Assembly: GCA_963920635.1 (NCBI GenBank)
Contig: OY987308.1
Location: 2,856,225-2,920,224 of the forward strand
From: Pseudeuparius sepicola
Lineage: Eukaryota; Arthropoda; Insecta; Coleoptera; Anthribidae
Reading direction: 5' to 3'
Length of the DNA stretch: 64,000 nt
In this document: in pieces, positions 56,592 to 64,000 of the stretch
Layout: each line of letters starts with the position of its first letter
Numbering within the stretch: position 1 is the first letter of the stretch
Translations under genes and position numbers: made by a program
Notes under the pieces: model-generated
Told to the model about the DNA's origin: nothing
Seen by the model: the letters and a program-made list of their open reading frames with translations, nothing else
Databases searched by the model: none

Positions 56592-57876
56592 CAGTGTGTC
56601 CCACTTAAGGACTGACCACCCTTGTAAAATTTTTATTTATAGCTCGAACACATAATTCAGGTGCCTCGTGCGTTAAAGTCATGGCCCACTGAGACGGTGT
56701 TTTAGTGCTGAAATTTCGAGAAGTACTATTAGGTACTTTTTTAGAGGAAAATTAATGCCAGATTCTTATTCAGCATTGTTCGAAACCCAAACGTACCAAT
56801 TTGCATTGCCGTAGCTACAGGGAGTTTCAAAATTTTTATTGCCACACTTAAGGGCTGACCACCCCCGTAAAATTTTTATTTATAGCTCGATTTTCATAAA
56901 CTTCTTTTTGTTGGGTAGAGCTTTAAAAATGGCATTAAATGCATAATTCAGGTGCCTCGTGCGTTAAATTCATGGCCCACTGAGACGGTGTTTTAGTGTT
57001 GAAATTTCGAGAAGTACTATTAGGGATTTTTTAGAGGAAAATTAATGCCGGTTTCTTGTTCAGCGTTGTTGGAAACCCAAACGTACCAATTTGCATTACC
57101 ATAGCTCCACAGGGTGTTCCAAAAAAATTAAAAGGAAAAGTAAGGCCGGATTCTTACATGCAGTGAGAGGTTCCAAACAAAAACGTACTAATTTGTAATT
57201 AATTTTCTTAATTTCTGGTAAGTTGGTCACTAAAATATTCATGAGGAACTAATATTCTTTCAAAAATTTATTAGCGAACAAATTTTTTATTTAATTTAAT
57301 ATCATCAAATACATGAATAAACAACAGAACATAACATAAACTCAAATTTCAGTCATTTCAATTAGTCCTGCATTTTCTAATGCAAATTGGTACGTTTGGG
57401 TTTCCAACAACGTTGAATAAAAATCTAGCATTAATTTTTCTCTAAAAATGTCCCTAATAGTACTTCTCGAAATTTCAGCACTAAAACTTCGTCTCAGTCG
57501 GCCATGAATGTTACACACGAGGCACCTGAATTATGCATTTAATGCCATTATTGAAGCTCTATCCAACAAAAAGAAGTTTATGAAATCGTGCTAAAAATAA
57601 AAATTTTACAGGGGTGGTCACTAATTAAGTGGGGCACTAAAAATTTTGAAACACCCTATAGAGCTATGGTAATGCAAATTGGTACGTTTAATAGTACTTT
57701 TCGAAATTTCAGCACTAAAACACCGTCTCAGTGGGCCATGAATTTAAGGCATGAGGTACCTGAATTATGCATTTAATGCCATTTTTGAAGCTCTATCGAA
57801 CAAAAAAAAGTTTATGGAAATCGAGCCATAAATAAAAATTTTACGGGGGTGGTCAGTCCTTAAGTGGGACACACTG
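56592..57876. mobile_element. Family K element, CAGTGTGTCCCACTTAAGG ends
   Basis: 1285 bp, with TA at 56590-56591 and 57877-57878. The terminal unit (GACTGACCACCC...GAGACGGTGTTTTAGTG) occurs twice on the left (56592-56720, 56850-57010) and twice inverted on the right (57450-57620, 57690-57876). The element thus consists mainly of stacked copies of its own TIR. Non-coding. Confidence 0.8.
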
Positions 57877-57884
57877 TAAATACC

Positions 57885-58130
57885 CACATAAAGTACAGAT
57901 TGTTTTATGGCAGTCTCGCCCCCTTTTCGTTCCTTAAACAGATTATCTTTTACAAAGCGGGGAACTCGGACGTAATTAAACCATCCCCGAATCTGGCGTC
58001 TGCCCAAACAACTTCAAGCAGCTCTGGATTCCTTAAGAATTAAATTCGCAGTGGTCCTCCTCTTGTCCCTTTCATCTTTCTATTGTTTGAACAAACTGCA
58101 CGAAACTTGGGGGCAGAAATTTGCTGCCTA
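57885..58130. repeat. Repeat inverted relative to 22990..23230
   Basis: Shares ATTGTTTTATGGCAGTCTCGCC, CAGCTCTGGATTCCTTAAGAA and related blocks in reverse. Confidence 0.65.
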
Positions 58131-58579
58131 CGTTGTGTAGTCGCCTTTGTCAACGTTGAAAACATACAGGGTGAGTTTTTTTCGATGCCCACTATGGGGA
58201 TCTCGGAAACTAGCAGAGCTAGAACAAAGGTTAAATGGGGAGAGAATTGCAGTTTTGAATGCTCAATCTAATGCCCCTTTTGGATTTTTAAAAAAGTTCA
58301 CGGCTCACTAGATATTTTGAAAAGGGTGATTTTTTGCTATTTCATCAGATTTCTGTAGCTCCGTTATTTCTGATTGTACAGAAAAACTGTAGACACAAAA
58401 ATTGTAGATAATTTTGGGCTTAATAAGACAATCTAATCCATTTTTTTATGTTGTTTGTTATTTTTGAGATATGACATAAAGTTGTGTTTTTTTTAATGTA
58501 AATCATAGTTGGCATTTTTTGAGCTTTCCAAAGATATAATACTCGGCATAGTTATTATAAAAAATAAAAGAGCTATGGC

Positions 58580-59113
58580 GAGTGATGTAATAGATACATT
58601 TTTTCGGTATCTAGATACAGATACTGTCTGGCAGATGTATCTAGATACAGATACCGATACATTTTTCCAAAGTATCTGGGTACAAATACAGATACGTTAA
58701 AGAAGTATCTAGATACTTCCAGATACATTCAGATACCTAGTATCAGTTAATTAAGAAAATTTCTGACCTCATAAGGCAATCAATATACTTACCTACTGAG
58801 ATATTTATGAAACAAGTGTGTGTGTAGGTAAAGTAGAACTTTTTAGACGAATGTGAAGTTTAGATTGTCACTAATTGAAACGAGTTGTGGGTTAGTAGTT
58901 TACCGTGTACGTCACTCCAATGTGAGCACTGAGAAGGTACTTTATGTACGGTATTTAAAAGAAAACACTGAATCATACTCCATTTTATTATTTGTATTGT
59001 TTATTTTTTAACATTAGCATCATTTCGAAGTTTTCATCGCCGAGTCTGTTACGCCTTGGAGTTAAAATTTGCCCTCCTGTACTAAAGAGGCGCTCGACTG
59101 GGGCAGATGATAC
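58580..59113. mobile_element. 3' end of a hAT element
   Basis: The left side has a GAGTGATGTAATAGATAC tip (hAT tips usually start CAG) and repeated GTATCTAGATAC palindromes (58607-58725), likely subterminal binding motifs. The right side is the transposase C-terminus. The other hAT end is missing and the right junction coincides with loss of TIR sequence, so it is an insertion followed by deletion. Confidence 0.7.
58988..59113 (-). pseudogene. hAT transposase C-terminal (hATC dimerisation) fragment
   Basis: The open 41 codons read [20 protein letters not shown] and [18 protein letters not shown], then a stop. This is the highly conserved end of hAT transposases (S.P.ERLFS..G and L....E.L..L), which mediates dimerisation. 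The catalytic core is absent. The frame is undamaged over this stretch, suggesting fairly recent origin. Confidence 0.85.
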
Positions 59114-59284
59114 ATAGTCAGCCATGGAATATTTTCATAATTACGTTTTATTTTATAATTAGACACACTTCAAACTTTCTAATATTTTGTTTTTAGCTGG
59201 TAACAGAATGTATCAAAATAAAACAAAAATTAAAAACTCAAATTCAAATTATTATTATTTCAAAAGGTCACCTTTTAAAATAAA

Positions 59285-59590
59285 AAAGGTGTTCAAACAA
59301 TCCACCATTATTATTTATGCAAATATTGCATATTTTTAAAACTGAATTTGTCGCCTTTCTTAGAGAGCGCTTGTCAATACTGGCAATTGCTTCTAAAACA
59401 GCTGCTCTTAATTCAGCTCTTGTCTCATACTTTATTTTGTACTGTTCCCCACAAAAAGAAATCCAAAACAGACAAATCGGGGATCGGGGCTGCAAGGAAA
59501 TAGGTCTATTTCCAACTATTTGGATAGAGCTGATCTAGGTAATTTCTTACGGGCAAATAATTATGTGGTGGAGCTCCATCATGATAATTT
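59285..59590 (-). pseudogene. Mariner transposase C-terminal remnant (family A, copy 5)
   Basis: A 75-codon open frame (59495..59268) covers ..RSLRKATNSVLK.. to NNGGLFEHLFYFKR, in the true C-terminal frame. The preceding block with the second and third catalytic residues lies in a shifted frame. Confidence 0.75.
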
Positions 59591-60179
59591 TTGTTTTATT
59601 TTGTTACATTTTGTTACCAGCTAAAAATAAAATATTTGAAAGTTTGAAGTATGTCTAATTATAAAACAGAACGTAATTATGAAAATATTCCATGGCTGAC
59701 TATGTGAAAATTAAAAAAAAAATCAGAAAATTAGCCATATATCTTTTATTTTTTATAATAACTATGCCGAGTATTATATCGATTATATCTTTGGAAAGCT
59801 CAGAAAATGGCCGATTTTATAAGGCCACATACAACTATGATTTACATTAAAAAAAAAACACAAGTTTATGTCATATCTCAAAAATCATAAACAACATCAA
59901 AAATTGGATGATTATCTTATTAAGCCCAAAATTATCTACAATTTTTGTCTCTACAGTTTTTTCTGTATAATCAGAAATAACGGAGCTACAGAGATCTGAT
60001 GAAATAGCAAAAAATCACTTTTTCCAAAATATCTAGTGAGCCATGAACTTTTTTAAAATTCCAAAAGGGGCATTCAATTAGCATTCAAAACGGCAATTCT
60101 TTCCCCATTTAACCTTCGTTCTAGCTCTTCTAGTTTCCGAGATCCATATAGTGGGCATAGAAAAAAATCTCACCCTGTA

Positions 60180-60720
60180 TATGCGATATGCGCCTCGTAT
60201 AATATTGAAAAATAAATTATACTTTTTCGTTGCAACTTTTTCTGGACTACGTCATGGTCTTTTTAGATTTTCGGGGCGACGTTTCGTTGTTGAGATAGAG
60301 AGATCATCTTCATTTTCTTAAATACGGACCTGGATTTTTATTGCATATTTCGAAATGAATCGTTGTCCTGAGTACAACGATGTATGACACCATACATATT
60401 TTTTCTCGTTTTAGCCGCTAAAATGCACATTTACTATGCTGGACTATGCATTTTCTCTTTTTTTCAAAGCTATTCCAATTATAACAGGTGATCATTATTT
60501 TAATACCTACTGGATTACTAATTGAATTACATGTTTGTCATATTTTGAAATTCTTTTTTATACTTTAGGTAAATAACAACAATAATTATTAACAATAGTG
60601 GGATACATTTTGCCTAAAGTATATAAAAAAAGATTTTCAAAATATGACAAACATAGAGTTTAACTAATCCAGTAGGTATAAAAAAAAGATCACCTGTTAT
60701 AATTGGAATAGCTTCGAAAA
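60180..60720. repeat. Degenerate J-like remnant and central palindrome
   Basis: 60290-60420 resembles family J arms (AAATACGGACCTGGATTTTT, ATGTATGACACC). A separate palindrome of about 250 bp follows (60465-60720: AGCTATTCCAATTATAACAGGTGATC and inverse). No complete TIR element could be bounded. Confidence 0.5.
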
Positions 60721-60764
60721 AAAGAGACAAATGCATAGTCCAGGACCGTATTAACTTGTTTCGT

Positions 60765-60935
60765 TTTTTTCGAACAGATGTTTGTCGAACAGATATTTTT
60801 CGAACAAGGGTTTTTTGAACAAATGTTTTTCGAATAAATGTTTTTTCGAACAAATGTCTTTCGAATTTCGAACAGATGTTTTTCGAACAAATGATTTTTC
60901 GGACATATGTTTTTCGAACAAATAGGGAAGTTTAC
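60765..60935. repeat. Minisatellite of TTTTTCGAACAAATG-like units
   Basis: About ten degenerate 15-18-bp units. Three overlapping minus-strand open frames rich in Phe, Lys and Arg are translations of the array in different registers. Confidence 0.75.
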
Positions 60936-61449
60936 GGTTTTTCAAATTTAGTGCCAATGGATTCTTTTTACCTTCAACAATATCGTAGTATATGTAATTT
61001 GCTATTTTACAGCCTTGTTAGAGAGAAAATCCACTTTATGTTTTCCCGCCAATTTGAGCGATTTTTAAAAATTTACGTCACAATAGTTATATCAAGGTTT
61101 TTCCCTATGTAAACATACTCTGCGATCTCTTCCTCTTCCAACTTGGCTGTATCGGTTATGCCGTAAACCGCTGTGAAGCATGTCACAGAACGATGCCCAG
61201 ATTAGAAGTTCCACTGTTAGATTAGAAATTCCACTATTGTCAGGCTGTGCGTTTTCGAGCAGATTGAACTATGATACCTATTTCATTAGTTATATTTTAC
61301 TTTTTAATAATATTATGTATAATCGATTTTTCATAATATAATTTTATATTTAGAATACCTATTCTGTTGTGACATGAAAGTGAAATAATTTAGGATTGGT
61401 AAAAATAAAATAAACATAAAGCATCTTTCTAATATCATACCCCGATTAA
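60936..61449. other. No recognised feature
   Basis: AT-rich; a 78-codon open frame spanning 60876-61112 has no recognised motif. Confidence 0.4.
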
Positions 61450-61578
61450 ATCTGACAACTGAGTAAATAAACGCTTGACGTTCGACAGTGCACACCACTG
61501 TGGACAGTGTGGACTATTTCGACGACGAAGAATACTGAGAATCATCGAAAGGAGTTATATTTGAGTGTATTTCTTCAC

Positions 61579-61740
61579 AATGACGAAAAAGTGCTTTGTT
61601 AGCTATTGCACAAATACCTACGTCCGATAATACTAACAAAATGTTTGTGACAGTGCCCACTGCGCCAGATAAAAAGAAACTAGGGCTTATTTTTTATTTT
61701 ACCAGAAATCTCTTACTAATACAACGTATACACACTGCAA
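61579..61740 (+). pseudogene. THAP-like N-terminal exon, frameshifted
   Basis: The start MTKKCFVSYCTNTY has the same C-x4-C spacing as the THAP exon at 55.6 kb. After a frameshift near 61627, the second frame gives NKMFVTVPTAPDKKKLG, matching the THAP F..P.....R..W core region (Trp replaced by Gly here or lost by frameshift). The C-x2-H half is not found downstream. It may be the first exon of a P-type element or a host THAP gene fragment. Confidence 0.45.
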
Positions 61741-62785
61741 GAATACGTATAATACTGATAAACTTGTACCTGTAAACGATAAATATATACCTAAGCTGTA
61801 AACCCAGTAAATTAATTACATTAAGATAATTCAATCTGGGATTTCCTACCTACCCTTTTTATACTCCTGGCTTCCTCTTCTTTATTATTGTTTAGACTAG
61901 AAGATAATAATAAACAATATGTTTCTACGACACAAACTATCATCAAAAGCAAAACTGTCCGAAGTTTTTATTTGCTGGTTATGTTGATGTTGTCCCCTGT
62001 CAGACTGTCAGCTGAAGGATATTTCACAATGTCCAATTATTTTTATTTCTGCTTCTTCTGAGCTAGCGTTCGGCAATCTTCGGGAACTATTATGACGTAG
62101 AAACCCCCGTCGGCAAACCGAATGAAGATTTAAAAAATCTTCATTTTATTTTCAAATTATTAATTAATGCAACACTTTTGAGGAAAGTTATATGTGCTAG
62201 TAGTGTAACTTGGTGATACTTCATCCGCTGATTTTTATCTCGAAATTCGATTAGAGGAAACTTCCCTATTTCCGCGACCCTTCTTAAAGAATGATGGATT
62301 TTTGCACCTGTACTAAATAAAGAAGTATGTTTTTGTATGTCAGTCACTATTTCACTCTAAATTTTGTGTTTATCATTCTTCGCACGCGGTTATAAAAGTG
62401 TGAAGCGAAACAATGATTTTCCAGTGGGGGGCAACTGTCCCCCTTGCCCCCCCCCCCTTGCGGGCGCTCATGCTCATCATATCGTTTTTCTGGTTCCAAC
62501 CACCCCTAAAATTTCTTCTCTTTCTTTCAGGTAAGTCAACCCAATAAATCCAACGTTATCGGCTATTCCACGTCCATATTTCTACGGTAAGTACCACGCA
62601 ATTACTCTGTAACGGAAGTCCGGGAAACCGGATTTTTATATTTGCGACGTCCGCCATTTCCGGGAGATTTCCCGGAGTAATAATAATGGTTAAAAATGGC
62701 GGCAGGAATGCCCGGAAGATCATTTTTCTACTTACGGGCCAGTCGTAAAAATATATCAGGAATAAATTGCATTTAGTAAGATGTA
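61741..62785. other. No recognised gene
   Basis: A 68-codon minus-strand frame (62347..62141) has no recognised motif. A C/G-run patch lies at 62425-62465 and could be a transposon tip. The rest is unassigned. Confidence 0.4.
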
Positions 62786-63015
62786 CAGGGGTATTATTTA
62801 AAGATTGCCCACGCCTTAATTTTTTAAACTTTGGACCTAGAAAATAATGATAAACAAGAAAGTTGTAGGAAATTTTCTTGCAATCTCAATGCACTTATCA
62901 GAAAAACAATTGAAAGTCGCATTTTTCAGATATTAACAAAGCATATGTTTTTTAATGGATCACCCTGTATATTATTGGATATTTTAAACCTACACGAAAT
63001 TGAGAGTCCAATGAT
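62786..63015. mobile_element. Fragment related to family G arm
   Basis: GTACAGGGGTATTATTTAAAG... to ATGGATCACCCTGTATA resembles the 53693-53885 arm (AAAGTTGTAGRAAATTTTCT, AAATGGAACACCCTGTAT). A diverged or truncated copy. Confidence 0.5.
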
Positions 63016-63018
63016 ATA

Positions 63019-64000
63019 CAGGGTGAGTTACGTATGCGGCGGCAGTCTATATCTTCTACATGCTAGGAAGAAAGTATATAGAAAAAACTTGTAGAGAAAC
63101 ATGAGTACTACATTCCGACAATATTTTCCAATATACAGGGTGATCCAATAAGTAGTGGCGACCCAAAGTTATGTTTTTTTAAATGGAACACCCCGTATTT
63201 TGTTACATTATTAGAAAGCCCTTAAAGAGTATATTCCTTTTGGTACAGGGTATTAAGGGTCTATATTTAAAGATTAAAGAGTTATTTTAATTTTAAACGA
63301 AAAAAAGGGCCACATTTGGAAATGTAGGTATTACTCAAAAACCAAATATGATTTTGGGCTATAACTTGGACTGGAGATTGCTTGTTACGCCTAGTTAACA
63401 ATTTTGGACCGATATTAAAATAAAGTTTTGAAGAACATACCGGGCGATTCACTTACGCAGATCCTAAGTTTACTCGCTAATTTTTTAAATGGAACACCTT
63501 ATATGTTATTGAAAGCCCTTAAATTAAGGGCTTTCCAAACATGTTTGCGGGCCTTAAAGGGTAGATACTTTTTGTAAAGGTTATTAAAATGTCACTTTTT
63601 AAGCTGTAAAAAATAAAAAGACATATTCTTAATTTTTGGTGTAGGCAAATAGTTGAAACCACCTGTAACGCCATCAATAATAAATACTGCACATGAAGAA
63701 ATAAAGTTACCTCATAATAAATTATGACATCGGCTTATGTTATTTATTTATGGTGTTACAGGTAGGTTTTCAATTATTTCAAATACATCAAAAATAATAT
63801 GTCTTTTTTTATTTTTTACAGCTTTAAAAGTGACATTTTGACACCCTAATCATGTAATCGACCCTATTAAAGCCCTTTCTTAGAGTAAAATGGAAATAAC
63901 TCCCTAACCTTTAAAGTTAGACCCATAATACCCTATACCAAAAAATATCTACTCTTTAAGGGCTTCCCAAACATGTAATAAAATATAGGGTGTTCCATTT
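63019..64000. mobile_element. Family F element, copy 2 (right end outside window)
   Basis: Starts CAGGGTGAGTTACGTATGCGGCG after TA (63017-63018) and follows the 43314-44500 copy: GTAGAGAAACATGAGTACTACATTCCG, GTGATCCAATAAGTAGTGG, GGTACAGGGTATTA. Non-coding where visible. Confidence 0.75.

Larger units (their letters stand above)
58167..60177. mobile_element. Family A element, copy 5, carrying a hAT fragment
   Basis: CAGGGTGAGTTTTTTTCGATGCCC and inverse, with TA at 58165-58166 and 60178-60179. The left TIR is broken at 58580-59113 by a piece of hAT element that replaced a few tens of bases of TIR. The transposase remnant is on the minus strand (59285-59590). Confidence 0.85.

Noticed and set aside
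60614..60957. Lys/Arg/Phe-rich repeated peptides
   Set aside because: Translations of the TTCGAACAAATG minisatellite in overlapping frames.

Overview
The window looks like a transposon-dense, AT-rich stretch of an insect nuclear genome, possibly a beetle (inference from repeat style and intron-bearing transposase genes; the species cannot be named). I found no convincing ordinary host gene. Only two long coding regions are intact, and both are transposases: a Tc1-type DD34E protein (19632..20651, minus) and a mariner-type protein with D-D-D spacing close to DD41D (26328..27404, plus). Almost everything else is remnants, internally deleted derivatives, hairpin elements and satellites. Calls were made by reading, with no database search.

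The most interesting unit is 17913..21838. It is a DNA transposon with 32-bp terminal inverted repeats (TIRs) and a 4-bp AGTT target-site duplication. It carries an intron-containing minus-strand gene of a Cys-rich family widespread in insect gene sets and usually left unnamed (DUF7869-like). That gene has D/D/E-like residues, so it looks like the element's own transposase. The intact Tc1 element (19356..20963) sits inside it, and removing it with one TA restores the reading frame exactly.

Left part (1-18 kb): a long-TIR mariner derivative (family A, cut by the window edge), a Tc1/mariner-like remnant (3.9-4.3 kb), a Maverick/Polinton-type DNA polymerase B fragment (4.5-4.9 kb), a degenerate mariner (6548..8128), a fold-back element whose loop received a second, almost fully palindromic element (10.03-12.19 kb), a CAGGG-ended element holding a piggyBac pseudogene (12355..14205), and a 24-copy, 82-bp satellite grown inside a dispersed repeat that has only one unit at 5.3 kb.

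Middle (24-46 kb): the intact mariner with 368-bp TIRs, a TTAA-flanked MITE, a Penelope-like GIY-YIG remnant split by a family A copy, large dispersed and directly repeated segments (31.6-35.5 kb), further family A copies, and palindromic CAGGGTG-ended elements, one with a hAT MITE in its loop.

Right part (46-64 kb): a second copy of that hAT-type repeat, several more long hairpins, a Crypton-like tyrosine recombinase fragment, THAP-domain exons, a hAT MITE with a perfect 8-bp target duplication, a hAT transposase C-terminal fragment inside a family A copy, and minisatellites. More than a dozen distinct element families share TACAGNGTG-like ends at TA sites, many as long hairpins. The region appears to have grown by repeated nested insertion, and paralogous empty sites within the window document several of these events.
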